From NCBI RefSeq assembly GCF_022810405.1, contig NZ_JALGQE010000005.1, forward strand, positions 124,001 to 188,000: DNA of 64,000 bases, written 5' to 3'. A program made the translations under genes and the position numbers. Source of the stretch: Rhodococcus sp. ARC_M5 (GTDB taxonomy: Bacteria > Actinomycetota > Actinomycetes > Mycobacteriales > Mycobacteriaceae). Shown piece after piece: positions 51,321 through 60,311 of this stretch; within the stretch, counting starts at the first letter, position 1, and the number at the start of each line of letters is the position of its first letter. The notes beneath the pieces are model-generated. The model was given only the letters and a program-made list of their open reading frames with translations. It did not search any database and was not told where the DNA came from.

Positions 51321-53120
51321 CTAGTCCAGCAGGAGCAGCGCGGTGGGCGCGTCCGCCGACGTGTTGGCCAGTTCCTCGAACTCACCGACGTTGTCGATCT
51401 CGGTGCCCATCGAGATGTTGGTGACCCGCTCGAGGATGATCTCCACGACGACAGGAACCTTGTGCTCGTTGGCCAGAGTTCGAGCCCGCACCAGCGTCTC
51501 GCCGATCAGGTCGGGCTCGGTGACCCGAAGCGCTTTGCAGCCCAGCCCTTCTGCCACACGCACATGGTCGACGCCGTAGCCCTTGGGGATGCCGGGCTCG
51601 GTGTCCACGGTGTCCTGGTGGTTGATGTTGTCGAATCCCAACTGCACGCAGAAGTCCATGTCGAAGGCACGCTGCGCCTGCCGGATCAACCCGAGGTACG
51701 AGTTGTTCACCACCACGTGCACGTACGGAAGATTGAACTGCGCGCCGACGGCCAGCTCTTCGATCATGAACTGGAAGTCGTAATCACCTGACAGGGCAAC
51801 GACATTCGCCTTGGGATCGGCCGCGACCGCCCCGAGCGCGGCGGGAATGGTCCAGCCGAGCGGGCCGGCCTGCCCGCAGTTGATCCAGTTGCGAGGGGAG
51901 TAGACGTGCAGGAACTGACCACCCGCGATCTGCGAGAGCCCGATCGTGCTGATGTACCGAGTGTCCCGGTCGAAGACCTTGTTCATCTCCTCGTACACGC
52001 GCTGCGGCTTGATCGGCACGTTGTCGAAGTGAGTGCGGCGGTGCATGGTGCGCTTACGGGTCGCGCAGTCCTCGACCCAGCCCGAGAGATCACGCAGTGT
52101 GCCTGCCGCCCGCCGCTCCTCGGCGACGGCCACGAACTGCTCGAGGGCGGCCTTGGCGTCGGAGATGATGCCGTAGTCCGGCGCGAAGACGCGTCCGATC
52201 TGGGTCGGCTCGATGTCGACGTGGACGAACTTCCGGCCCTTGCGGTATGTCTCCAGTCCACCCGTATGCCGGTTGGCCCAACGGTTTCCGATGCCGAGCA
52301 CGAAGTCCGAGGCCAACATGGTCGCGTTGCCGTACCGGTGCGCGGTCTGCAGACCGACCATGCCTGCCGCGAGACGGTGGTCGTCGGGGATGGTGCCCCA
52401 GCCCATCAGTGTCGGGATGACGGGCACGTCGAGGATCTCGGCGAGTTGCACGAGCAACTCCGACGCATCGGCGTTGATGATGCCGCCGCCGGCCACGATC
52501 AACGGGCGCTCGGCAGCCAGAAGCATGTCGATCGCCTTCTCTGCCTGAGCGCGTGAGGCGGCAGGCTTGTGCACGGGCAGCGACTGGTACGTCTCGGGAT
52601 CGAAGTCGATCTCGGCCAGCTGCACGTCGATGGGCAGATCGATCAGCACCGGACCGGGGCGACCGGACCGCATCAGATGGAACGCCTGCGCGAAGGCACC
52701 GGGAACCTGGGCCGGTTCGAGCACCGTCATCGCCATCTTGGTCACCGGTGCCGCGATCGACGCGATGTCGACAGCCTGGAAGTCCTCCTTGTGCAACCGC
52801 GCGACCGGGGCCTGCCCGGTGATGGCGAGGATCGGAATCGAGTCCGCCATGGCCGAATACAGCCCGGTGATCATGTCGGTTCCGGCCGGGCCCGAGGTAC
52901 CGATACAGATGCCGATGTTGCCCGGTGCGGCCCGGGTGAAGCCCTCCGCCATGTGCGAGGCACCTTCGACGTGGCGGGCCAGCACATGGCGGATGCCACC
53001 GTGATTGCGCATCGACGCGTAGAACGGGTTGATCGCTGCACCGGGCAAGCCGAATGCGGTTGTTGCACCTTCGAGTTCGAGAATCTTCACTGCGGCATCG
53101 GCCGCGCGCATCTTGGCCAT
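51321..53120 (-). CDS. gcl: Glyoxylate carboligase
   Basis: A 599 aa ThDP enzyme that joins two glyoxylates into tartronate semialdehyde with loss of CO2. The N-terminal [15 protein letters not shown] is the hallmark, lacking the usual catalytic Glu of ThDP enzymes at that point. The ThDP-binding segment has [13 protein letters not shown] and [15 protein letters not shown] is probably bound structurally. ATG at 53120; the frame stays open upstream. It follows glxR by one base. The regulator AllR in Streptomyces (IclR family) is known to control such genes. Confidence 0.94.
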   Translation of the reverse strand: MAKMRAADAAVKILELEGATTAFGLPGAAINPFYASMRNHGGIRHVLARHVEGASHMAEGFTRAAPGNIGICIGTSGPAGTDMITGLYSAMADSIPILAITGQAPVARLHKEDFQAVDIASIAAPVTKMAMTVLEPAQVPGAFAQAFHLMRSGRPGPVLIDLPIDVQLAEIDFDPETYQSLPVHKPAASRAQAEKAIDMLLAAERPLIVAGGGIINADASELLVQLAEILDVPVIPTLMGWGTIPDDHRLAAGMVGLQTAHRYGNATMLASDFVLGIGNRWANRHTGGLETYRKGRKFVHVDIEPTQIGRVFAPDYGIISDAKAALEQFVAVAEERRAAGTLRDLSGWVEDCATRKRTMHRRTHFDNVPIKPQRVYEEMNKVFDRDTRYISTIGLSQIAGGQFLHVYSPRNWINCGQAGPLGWTIPAALGAVAADPKANVVALSGDYDFQFMIEELAVGAQFNLPYVHVVVNNSYLGLIRQAQRAFDMDFCVQLGFDNINHQDTVDTEPGIPKGYGVDHVRVAEGLGCKALRVTEPDLIGETLVRARTLANEHKVPVVVEIILERVTNISMGTEIDNVGEFEELANTSADAPTALLLLD

Positions 53121-53121
53121 A

Positions 53122-54018
53122 TCAGTTGTCCTTGTTTGTGATCGGGGAACCCGAGAGCCGAGCGACACCGTGGTACAGCGCCGAATGATCCAGTCCACCA
53201 TCGCCATTGGCGCGGGCGGAGGCCATCAGCTGTGCCAGCACCGCGCCCATGGGAATCACGACTCCCGCTTCACGCGCAGCCGAGGTGACGATGCCGAGAT
53301 CCTTGTGGTGCAGGTCGATGCGGAACCCGGGCTCGAACGACCGGTCGAGCATCTTCTGGGCCTTCTGGTTCAGCACGGCCGAACCGGCGAGGCCGCCGCC
53401 GAGAACCTCGACCGACGCAGCCAGATCGACGCCGTAGGCCTCGAGGAACGCGATCGCCTCGGCGAGCACCTGAATGTTGCCTGCGACGATCAGCTGGTTG
53501 GCCGCCTTGACCGTCTGACCGGAACCGCTCGGACCCACGTGTACGACGGTCTTGCCGACGACGTCGAGAATCGGCTTGGCCGTGGCGAAGTCGTCCGCAC
53601 TGCCGCCGACCATGATCGACAGCGTCGCGTTCTCGGCTCCGGCCTGGCCACCGGAGACCGGGGCGTCGAGGATACGGAAGCCGCGCGCAGTCGCGTCGGC
53701 GGCCAAGGTGGCGGTGACGTCGGGACGGATGCTGGAGAAGTCGATGATCAGCGCGTCGCGTCGAGCATTGTCGAACACACCGCCCTCACCGGCGAGAACG
53801 TCCTGCACATCGGGGGAGTCGGGGACCATGATCGCGACGATGTCGGCGTCGTGGACGGCCTTGGCGATCGAATCGGCAGCGGTACCGCCTGCCTCGACCA
53901 AGGGACCCGTGCGATCGGGGGTCAGGTTGTAGCCGACCACCTGGTGGCCTGCCTTCGCGAGGTGAACGGACATTGGGCTGCCCATGATCCCGAGGCCGAT
54001 GAATGCAATGGTGCTCAT
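53122..54018 (-). CDS. glxR: Tartronate semialdehyde reductase
   Basis: A 298 aa beta-hydroxyacid dehydrogenase (2-hydroxy-3-oxopropionate reductase). The Rossmann motif is [11 protein letters not shown] at residues 5-15; the substrate Ser/Gly block is [12 protein letters not shown] near 120; catalytic Lys lies in [12 protein letters not shown] near 168. It reduces tartronate semialdehyde to glycerate with NAD(P)H. The ATG at 54018 is eight bases from the hyi stop. It acts between Gcl and GlxK. Confidence 0.93.
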   Translation of the reverse strand: MSTIAFIGLGIMGSPMSVHLAKAGHQVVGYNLTPDRTGPLVEAGGTAADSIAKAVHDADIVAIMVPDSPDVQDVLAGEGGVFDNARRDALIIDFSSIRPDVTATLAADATARGFRILDAPVSGGQAGAENATLSIMVGGSADDFATAKPILDVVGKTVVHVGPSGSGQTVKAANQLIVAGNIQVLAEAIAFLEAYGVDLAASVEVLGGGLAGSAVLNQKAQKMLDRSFEPGFRIDLHHKDLGIVTSAAREAGVVIPMGAVLAQLMASARANGDGGLDHSALYHGVARLSGSPITNKDN

Positions 54019-54026
54019 ATCAATCC

Positions 54027-54851
54027 CTACTTGGTAGTGGTGGCCAGTTCGAGCCACGCGAACGGATCCGGCTGGGTGGGCTTGTACTCGAGTCCGACGT
54101 AGCCGTCGTAACCCCGTTCGGCGAGGCCGGCGAGCTGTCCGCCGAGGTCGAGCGTGCCGGTGCCCGGTTCTCCGCGGCCGGGGGAATCGGCGATCTGTAC
54201 ATGCCCGATCAGGTCGTGGTGGGCCTCGAGTGCAGCAGCGACGGCGTCTCCGTTGACGGCGAGGTGGTACAGGTCGGCCAACAGGCGCAGGTTGTGTACG
54301 TCCTGCTCACGGGCCACGCGTCGGATGGTGGCGACGGCTCCGGCCGCAGACTTCAGCGGGTATGCGGGTGCACCGCTCACCGGCTCGACCAGTACGACCG
54401 CACCGATGGTCGCGGCTGCCTTCGCGGCGGCGGCCAGGTTCTCGATCGCCACCTCGTCCTGCTCGATCGGGTCGACGCCACCGATGCGGTTCCCGTACAG
54501 GGCGTTGAAGGCCCGGGTACCCAGCCGCTCGCCGACACCCACGGTGACGTCGATGTTGTCGCGAAACGCCTGCGCCTGCGCCGGATCGGAGAGAATTCCG
54601 CGGTCACCGGCGGGCATGTCTCCCGCGGCGAAGTTCAGGCCGGTGAGCTGTACGCCCGCATCCCGGACGGACGACACGAATGCATCGACGTCGGCATCGG
54701 ACGGGACCGGGTTCGAGAACGGCCACCAGAATTCGACGGCGTCGAAGCCAGCATCTTTGGCGCGCTGCGGGCGATCGAGGAGGGGCACATCGGTGAAGAG
54801 AATGGAACAGTTGACGGTGTAACGGAGTCGAGAATCAGCAAAGATATTCAT
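54027..54851 (-). CDS. hyi: Hydroxypyruvate isomerase
   Basis: A 274 aa TIM-barrel isomerase of the xylose-isomerase-like Hyi family. Marks are NCSILFTDVPLLDRP near 14, DAVEFWWPF near 37, metal Glu in VVLVEPVS near 152, DLYHLAVN near 195, and LEYKPTQPD near the end. It interconverts hydroxypyruvate and tartronate semialdehyde. Gene order allophanate-hydrolase-like, hyi, glxR, gcl is common in actinobacterial allantoin clusters. Confidence 0.9.
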   Translation of the reverse strand: MNIFADSRLRYTVNCSILFTDVPLLDRPQRAKDAGFDAVEFWWPFSNPVPSDADVDAFVSSVRDAGVQLTGLNFAAGDMPAGDRGILSDPAQAQAFRDNIDVTVGVGERLGTRAFNALYGNRIGGVDPIEQDEVAIENLAAAAKAAATIGAVVLVEPVSGAPAYPLKSAAGAVATIRRVAREQDVHNLRLLADLYHLAVNGDAVAAALEAHHDLIGHVQIADSPGRGEPGTGTLDLGGQLAGLAERGYDGYVGLEYKPTQPDPFAWLELATTTK

Positions 54852-54863
54852 GCACAGTGCCTT

Positions 54864-55259
54864 TCAGTTCTGAGGTTGCGGTAGTCCGCGGTACCTGCGC
54901 CAGCTGCCTGCGTAGGTGATGTCGGTCAGCTCGTCCGGCTGCGCGTCGAGCACCCCGGGGCGGAGGCCGACGCCCAGGACCGAGCGCCCGTCCTCGAGCG
55001 CAACCACGGTGAGCTCGAGTTCCGGTGGTTCGTCCGGGAGGAACGCCGTACGTATGTCGTCCAGCGGAATGTCGTACAACTCGCCTTCGATGGCCGCGCC
55101 TGCGGTGTGATCGAGCAGCAGCGCCGGAAACTCGTCACGTACCGAGAAGAACCGGTAACTCGGGGTGGTGCGCACGGTCCCCACGAACGGGTGGGACGAG
55201 ACGTTGTGATGCAGGCTGCCGCCGCGCATGGCACCACCGTTACAGAAAAGCTCCGTCAT
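54864..55259 (-). CDS. Allophanate-hydrolase-related (GGCT-like fold) protein
   Basis: A 131 aa protein resembling the C-terminal domain of allophanate hydrolase, a gamma-glutamylcyclotransferase-like fold. Seen are NGGAMRGGSLHHNV near the start, GTVRTTPSYRFFSV near residue 28 and ELYDIPLDDIR in the middle. No amidase half is present. It is the first gene of the minus-strand allantoin/glyoxylate operon. Because ureidoglycolate lyase is missing from the cluster, this could be a replacement for that step or handle urea or ureidoglycolate; that is inference only. Confidence 0.72.
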   Translation of the reverse strand: MTELFCNGGAMRGGSLHHNVSSHPFVGTVRTTPSYRFFSVRDEFPALLLDHTAGAAIEGELYDIPLDDIRTAFLPDEPPELELTVVALEDGRSVLGVGLRPGVLDAQPDELTDITYAGSWRRYRGLPQPQN

Positions 55260-55311
55260 GAAGTCGTTCCTCTCGGGCTCGAACGGGCCGGACTAGTCGA
55301 TACAGAAAGTC

Positions 55312-55333
55312 CGTATTGTGGAATCATGATTCC
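55312..55333. promoter_or_regulatory. Candidate IclR operator, allantoin/glyoxylate side
   Basis: CGTATTGTGGAA (55312-55323) runs into the perfect 14-base palindrome GGAATCATGATTCC (55320-55333). It lies 53 bases upstream of the first gene of the minus-strand allantoin operon. A block like it recurs at 55518 and at 20099, each next to an IclR-linked promoter. Confidence 0.65.
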
Positions 55334-55502
55334 GTTTTATGATTCGAGTGTGGCGTGGACCACGTCGATCTGTCAAGACCCGACCGCACGGCCGGCCATG
55401 ACGGAGCGCCCAATGCCGCAGTGCAGCAACACCTCAGAGGTCGATACGGATCGGTCGAGATCAGCCCTTGACACGTGATGTGATCGGTGTCACGCTCGTT
55501 TG

Positions 55503-56042
55503 GTGGAATCATCATTTCGTAATGCGGAATCAGACACATCCGGGGTCGTCGACGATCTGAACGCGGCCACCGAGACCGGCGCGGCACGCACACTCTCGCT
55601 CTGCCTCGACGTGCCTCGCTGGGTCGAGGGAGTTCTGAGCGCCCGACCGTTCACCGACGTTCAGGCCCTGCGCCACGCCGTTCATCACGCTGCCGCACCA
55701 TTGACAGCCGAAGAGGTGCGTCGAGCGCTCGCCGTGCATCCGCGCATCGGCGAGAAGCCCGACAATCACGATGCGAGTGCGGACTACGCGAGCGCCGAAC
55801 AATCCGGCGTCGACATCTCCGAAGCGAGTGTCGAACAGCGGCTACGAGCGGGAAATCTGGCCTACGAGAACCGTTTCGGGCAGGTGTTTCTGATCAGGGC
55901 GGCCGGCCGCGACGCCCATGCAGTTCTCGACGCTCTGCACAGCAGGCTCACCAACGACACCGAGACCGAGGCCGCCGTCGTCGAACACGAACTGCGGGAG
56001 ATCGCAGAGATTCGCGCAACAGGAAGCCTCGGCGATGCCTGA
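55503..56042 (+). CDS. uraD: OHCU decarboxylase
   Basis: A 179 aa protein catalysing decarboxylation of 2-oxo-4-hydroxy-4-carboxy-5-ureidoimidazoline to S-allantoin. It has the catalytic H79 in HPRIGE, and SAEQSGV and YENRFGQVFLIRAAG. GTG at 55503 (or the TTG just before) is the only start in range. No ribosome-binding site precedes it, so the mRNA may be leaderless, and the operator-like sequence overlaps its first codons. It overlaps uraH by eight bases. Confidence 0.9.
   Translation: MESSFRNAESDTSGVVDDLNAATETGAARTLSLCLDVPRWVEGVLSARPFTDVQALRHAVHHAAAPLTAEEVRRALAVHPRIGEKPDNHDASADYASAEQSGVDISEASVEQRLRAGNLAYENRFGQVFLIRAAGRDAHAVLDALHSRLTNDTETEAAVVEHELREIAEIRATGSLGDA
55518..55531. promoter_or_regulatory. 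Candidate IclR operator, urate side
   Basis: CGTAATGCGGAATC matches the block CGTATTGYGGAA at 20099 and 55312 with one change, and follows a near-palindrome GGAATCATCATTTC at 55505-55518. It overlaps the first codons of uraD. Downstream operator positions of this kind suit repression of the urate operon. Confidence 0.55.
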
Positions 56043-56373
56043 CCCGAGGAGCCATGTGACCGCCCACGTACTCGATGCGGCGAGAGGCGTTCCCGCGCAG
56101 GGACTCTCGATTTCCCTTACCGATTCCCATGGCACCGCGGTGGCCGAGGCGGTGACCGACGAACAGGGCCGAGTCTCGTCGCTCGGGCCGAGAGAACTGA
56201 CGCCGGGAACCTACCGCCTCACCTTCGCCACCGGTGCGTACTTCGCAGCGCAGCACATCGAGTGCTTCCACCCCGAGGTGATCGTCACCTTCGAGATCAC
56301 CGCACCCGATCAGCACTACCACGTCCCACTTCTGTTGAGTCCGTTCGCTTTCACCACCTATCGAGGGAGCTAG
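56035..56373 (+). CDS. uraH: 5-hydroxyisourate hydrolase
   Basis: A 112 aa transthyretin-like protein that opens 5-hydroxyisourate to OHCU. The family pattern is complete: VTAHVLDAARGVPA with active-site His, the mid-protein TDEQGRV, and the C-terminal tetrapeptide YRGS. The length is normal for bacterial TRP/PucM. It starts inside the uraD end and is followed by uricase after five bases. With UraD it makes the S-allantoin used by AllB. Confidence 0.94.
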   Translation: MPDPRSHVTAHVLDAARGVPAQGLSISLTDSHGTAVAEAVTDEQGRVSSLGPRELTPGTYRLTFATGAYFAAQHIECFHPEVIVTFEITAPDQHYHVPLLLSPFAFTTYRGS

Positions 56374-56378
56374 AACCC

Positions 56379-57269
56379 ATGACCATCGTGCTCGGAGCAA
56401 ACCAGTACGGAAAAGCCGAATGCAGACTCGTCCGCATCGACCGCGAGACTCCTCGCCACCGCATCACCGACGTCAGCGTCACCTCGCAGCTGCGCGGCGA
56501 CCTCGAGGCTGTGCACACCGAGGGCGACAACGCCCACGTCGTTGCCACCGATACCCAGAAGAACACCGTGTACGCGTTCGCGCGGGACGGCATAGGGGCG
56601 ATCGAGAACTTCGCCCTCCGTCTCGGCGCGCATTTCACCGACAGCTTCGACTGGATCACCGGCGGTCGCTGGGAAGTCGAGCAGTACTGCTGGTCGCGTA
56701 TCGCGAACGGGGAAGACGGCTACGACCATTCCTTCGTCAAGGCGAGCGACGAGAAGCGGAACACCATCGTCACTGTCGACGGCGACGACATCTCCATCGT
56801 CTCCGGAATCAGCGACCTCGTGGTCCTCAATTCCACGGCGTCGGAGTTCTGGGGTTACCCGAAGGATCGCTACACCACGCTGAAGGAAACCACCGACCGA
56901 ATCCTCGCCACCTCGGTCAGCGCCCGCTGGCGGTACCTCACCACCGAGCTGGACTTCGACAAGACCTTCGACGACGTCCGTTCCATCATGCTCGACGCCT
57001 TCGCGTCCACTCACTCTCTTGCGTTGCAGCAGAGCCTGTTCCAGATGGGCAAGCAGGTACTCGAAGCGCACCCGGAAATCGGCGAGATCAAGTTCTCGAT
57101 GCCCAACATCCACCACTTCCTCGTCGACCTGGAGCCGTTCGGACTCGACAACCCCGGTGAGGTCTTCTACGTCGCGGATCGTCCCTACGGTCTGATCGAG
57201 GCCACGGTGGAACGCGACGACGCCCCGGACGCAGGCCGCGCCTGGGATACCGTTCCCGGATTCTGCTAG
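56379..57269 (+). CDS. uox: Urate oxidase (uricase)
   Basis: A 296 aa cofactor-free uricase that oxidises urate to 5-hydroxyisourate with O2, giving H2O2. The protein has the N-terminal NQYGKAECRLVRI with catalytic Lys, VVATDTQKNTVYAFA with catalytic Thr, and MPNIHHFLVDLEPFG near the C-terminus. It lacks a peroxisomal signal, as expected. It is followed by a permease after 12 bases. Together with UraH and UraD it completes the urate-to-allantoin steps. Confidence 0.95.
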   Translation: MTIVLGANQYGKAECRLVRIDRETPRHRITDVSVTSQLRGDLEAVHTEGDNAHVVATDTQKNTVYAFARDGIGAIENFALRLGAHFTDSFDWITGGRWEVEQYCWSRIANGEDGYDHSFVKASDEKRNTIVTVDGDDISIVSGISDLVVLNSTASEFWGYPKDRYTTLKETTDRILATSVSARWRYLTTELDFDKTFDDVRSIMLDAFASTHSLALQQSLFQMGKQVLEAHPEIGEIKFSMPNIHHFLVDLEPFGLDNPGEVFYVADRPYGLIEATVERDDAPDAGRAWDTVPGFC

Positions 57270-57281
57270 GAGCGCCCGGCC

Positions 57282-58682
57282 ATGAAGCTGACGAAACGCA
57301 CGGCGACCAAGACCCATGCGCCGCACGACCCCGCCCGTCCCGAGGACGAGCGGTTGTCGATCGGCAGGTCGTACGTCTACGGATTGCAGCACATCCTGAC
57401 GATGTACGGCGGAGTCATCGCACCACCCCTGATCGTCGGTGGCGCAGCGGGACTGACCGGAACCGAGATCGCACTGCTGGTCTCGGCCGCACTGTTCGTC
57501 AGTGGAGCGGCCACCTTGCTGCAAACCCTCGGAGTGCCGTACTTCGGCGCAAAACTCCCTTTGGTGCAGGGTATTTCGTTCGCATCGGTGTCGACGATGG
57601 TGGCCATCGCGAGCGGTCCGGGCGGACTCAACTCGGTGTTCGGTGCCATCATCGCCGCCGGTGCCATCGGCATCCTCATCACCCCGTTCTTCAGCAAGAT
57701 CGTGCGCTTCTTCCCACCGGTCGTAACCGGCACGATCATCACCGTCATCGGCATCTCGCTACTGCCCGTTGCGGTTCGGTGGGCGATGGGCGGTGATCAG
57801 CAGGCCACCGACTGGGGCTCGATGTCCAACATCGGGCTCGCAGCCTTCAGCCTCGTGGTGGTTCTGCTCGTCAGCCGATTGGTGCAGGGCACGCTCTCGC
57901 GACTGTCGATTCTGATCGGCATCGTCGTCGGCACCGTGTTCGCGGTCCTCGTCGGCAAAGCCGATTTCTCCGGTGTGGGTGACGGTGCCATCTTCAGCCT
58001 CCCCGAACCGTTCGCGTTCGGAGCACCGACCTTCCAGATCGCGGCGATCCTGTCGATGGTGGTCGTCATCCTGGTGATCATGACCGAGACCACGGCGGAC
58101 ATCCTGGCCGTCGGTGAGATCGTGGGCACCGACGTCGACGCCCGACGCGTCGGCGACGGCCTGCGCGCGGACATGGTCGCCACCACCATCGCGCCCGTGT
58201 TCGGCACCTTCCCGGCCAGTGCCTTCGCGCAGAATGTCGGCTTGGTGGCGGTCACCGGAATCAAGAGTCGCTACGTCGTCGCGGCCGGCGGCTCGGTACT
58301 GCTGTTCCTCGGCCTCTTTCCCATCCTCGGGTTGGTCGTCGCATCGGTTCCGCTACCGGTGCTCGGCGGCGCGGGCATCGTGCTGTTCGGCTCGGTGGCC
58401 GCCAGCGGAATCAGGACGCTCTCCAAGGTGGAGTTCGACGGCAACCTGAACCTCGTCATCGTGGCGGTCGCCATCGGCTTCGGTGTCATCCCCATCGCGG
58501 TACCGGGCTTCTACGCCGCGTTCCCCGACTGGGTGCACGTGGTGCTCGACTCGGGCATCAGCGCCGCGAGCATCGTGGCCGTCGTGCTGAACATCCTGTT
58601 CAACGTCATCACCAGAGGCCAGAAACCCTCTCCGTCGGTGGTGACCGCAGCACCACCGGTGGCGACGCGGCATCACCAGTAG
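57282..58682 (+). CDS. Urate/xanthine permease, NCS2 family
   Basis: A 466 aa nucleobase:cation symporter of the NCS2 (PucJ/PucK/UacT) branch. About 14 helices are visible. The NCS2 signature QNVGLVAVTGIKSRYV lies near residue 307, and VLVIMTETTADILAVGE near 260 holds the substrate Glu. It shares the transcript with uraD, uraH and uox, so urate or xanthine is the likely cargo. The IclR gene follows after 31 bases. Confidence 0.9.
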   Translation: MKLTKRTATKTHAPHDPARPEDERLSIGRSYVYGLQHILTMYGGVIAPPLIVGGAAGLTGTEIALLVSAALFVSGAATLLQTLGVPYFGAKLPLVQGISFASVSTMVAIASGPGGLNSVFGAIIAAGAIGILITPFFSKIVRFFPPVVTGTIITVIGISLLPVAVRWAMGGDQQATDWGSMSNIGLAAFSLVVVLLVSRLVQGTLSRLSILIGIVVGTVFAVLVGKADFSGVGDGAIFSLPEPFAFGAPTFQIAAILSMVVVILVIMTETTADILAVGEIVGTDVDARRVGDGLRADMVATTIAPVFGTFPASAFAQNVGLVAVTGIKSRYVVAAGGSVLLFLGLFPILGLVVASVPLPVLGGAGIVLFGSVAASGIRTLSKVEFDGNLNLVIVAVAIGFGVIPIAVPGFYAAFPDWVHVVLDSGISAASIVAVVLNILFNVITRGQKPSPSVVTAAPPVATRHHQ

Positions 58683-58713
58683 TGTTCTATCGAGATCGGT
58701 AGAAGCTACGAGC

Positions 58714-59490
58714 ATGCGAGGTGGGACTGTGGCGGCAGGTGGCGGGGTGCAGTCCGTGGAGCGCGCGTTCGAGCTGCTCGACATCATGGCCGCCTCGGGA
58801 GGATCCATCGGGATCAGCGAACTGGCCGAGGGCACCGATCTGCCGATGCCGACCGTGCACCGACTGGTCGGGACCCTGGTCTCCCTCGGCTATGTCCGAC
58901 GGCTGCCGTCCCGGCGATATGCATTGGGCACCAAGCTCATTCGCCTGGGCGACAGCGCGTCCAAGCTCATCGGGGGATGGGCAAAACCCTACCTCGCCGA
59001 GCTGGTCCGGATCACCCACGAGACCTCGAACATGGCCTTTCTCGAGGACGACATGGCGGTCTACGTCGCGCAGGTGCCGTCCGAACACGCCATGCGGATG
59101 TTCAACGAGGTCGGTCAGCGAGTGCTGCCGCATTCCACCGGCGTCGGCAAGGCTCTGCTGTCGCAGTTGGACGATGACGCCGTCCGCGCGATCGTCGGCC
59201 GGCTCGGCATGGCCCCTCGCACCGTCAACACCATCACCACCCTCGATGCGTTGCTCGAGGATCTCGCACTGATCCGCGAACGCGGGTACGCCATCGACGA
59301 CGGTGAGCAGGAGGTGGGAGTGCGCTGCTTCGCGGTGCCGGTGATCGGTGCACCGACGCTCACGGCGATGTCCATCGCTGGGCCCACCGCCCGGGTGACG
59401 CTGGAGTCGGCCGAGCAGTTCGTACCCCTGTTGATCTCGGCCGCCGAGCGACTGGCGAAGGATCTCGCGGGCAACAACCCAGCGCCTTAA
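58714..59490 (+). CDS. IclR-family regulator of purine catabolism (AllR-like)
   Basis: A 258 aa IclR protein. The winged helix (about 12-65) has SIGISELAEGTDLPMPTVHRLVGTL in adjoining parts, and the ligand domain includes HSTGVGKALLSQL and GYAIDDGEQEVGVRCFAVPV. It is last in the urate operon. IclR-type AllR proteins in Escherichia and Streptomyces repress allantoin genes until glyoxylate or allantoin accumulates. The operator-like blocks at 55312 and 55518 are its probable targets. Its stop overlaps the convergent spermidine-synthase-like gene by four bases. Confidence 0.9.
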   Translation: MRGGTVAAGGGVQSVERAFELLDIMAASGGSIGISELAEGTDLPMPTVHRLVGTLVSLGYVRRLPSRRYALGTKLIRLGDSASKLIGGWAKPYLAELVRITHETSNMAFLEDDMAVYVAQVPSEHAMRMFNEVGQRVLPHSTGVGKALLSQLDDDAVRAIVGRLGMAPRTVNTITTLDALLEDLALIRERGYAIDDGEQEVGVRCFAVPVIGAPTLTAMSIAGPTARVTLESAEQFVPLLISAAERLAKDLAGNNPAP

Positions 59491-60311
59491 TCTTTCAACA
59501 CTCTCGCGTCGCGAGCGAAGGTCTCGACCTGCTCGGTCAGCCACACGTGCGCCGGAACCGCGCCGCCGAGTAGTTCGCGGGCCAAGGACGGGGAATCCCC
59601 GATCGGGACGTCGCTGCCGGCGATGATGATGTTCCCGTAGCGCCTGCCCTTGAGCATCGCCGGATCGGCGACGATCGCCAGATGCGAGAAGACGCTACGA
59701 AGAGTCGCCGCCTCCTGCTTCGCGAGCGAGAGATCGCGTCGATCACCGCAATTGACGACGTACATGCCGCCGGGGGAGAGGACGCGTCGAACATGCTCGG
59801 TGAACTCGGCAGTCAGTAGCGGCTCCGGAGTGACCGCTCCCGCGAACACATCTCGCACGATCAGGTCGCGACTGTTCTCGCTCAGCGTCTCGGTGACCGC
59901 CCGTGCCTCACCGACGCGGATGCGGAGCAGCGGTGCTCGTGGCAGGTCGAACCACTCGCGCACCAGCTCCGAAAGCTTCCCGTCGAGCTCGACGACCACC
60001 TGACGTGCACCGGGAAACTCGGCGGTGAACGAGCGCGCCAACGTGCATGCCCCACCTCCGAGGTGCAGTGCCCGCAGCGGAAAGCTCGAATCCCACTGCG
60101 CTCGAACCAGTCCGGAGATCCACCGCATGTATTCGAATTCGAGCACGGTGGGATCGTTCATGTCGATGTGCGAACTCGGGACGTCGTTGACGTTGACGAC
60201 CCACCCGTCGTCCGAGAACGTGTCACGGACCAATTCGCAGGTGCCCGAATCGATTTCGAATACCCCGGGCTGCAGAGAGCCAGCCGAAGCCGTCGCCCGC
60301 TTCCTACCCAT
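59487..60311 (-). CDS. Spermidine synthase-like methyltransferase-fold protein
   Basis: A 274 aa Rossmann-fold protein of the spermidine-synthase type, without the N-terminal membrane domain of fused forms. The SAM/dcSAM-binding motif is LHLGGGACTLAR near residue 83, followed by VVVELDGKLSELV. RDLIVRDVFAGAVTPEPL near 147 aligns with the aminopropyl-acceptor region. The DxY-type catalytic block of true spermidine synthases is not clear, so polyamine synthesis is unproven. It overlaps the cupin gene by eight bases on the same strand. Confidence 0.8.
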   Translation of the reverse strand: MGRKRATASAGSLQPGVFEIDSGTCELVRDTFSDDGWVVNVNDVPSSHIDMNDPTVLEFEYMRWISGLVRAQWDSSFPLRALHLGGGACTLARSFTAEFPGARQVVVELDGKLSELVREWFDLPRAPLLRIRVGEARAVTETLSENSRDLIVRDVFAGAVTPEPLLTAEFTEHVRRVLSPGGMYVVNCGDRRDLSLAKQEAATLRSVFSHLAIVADPAMLKGRRYGNIIIAGSDVPIGDSPSLARELLGGAVPAHVWLTEQVETFARDARVLKD

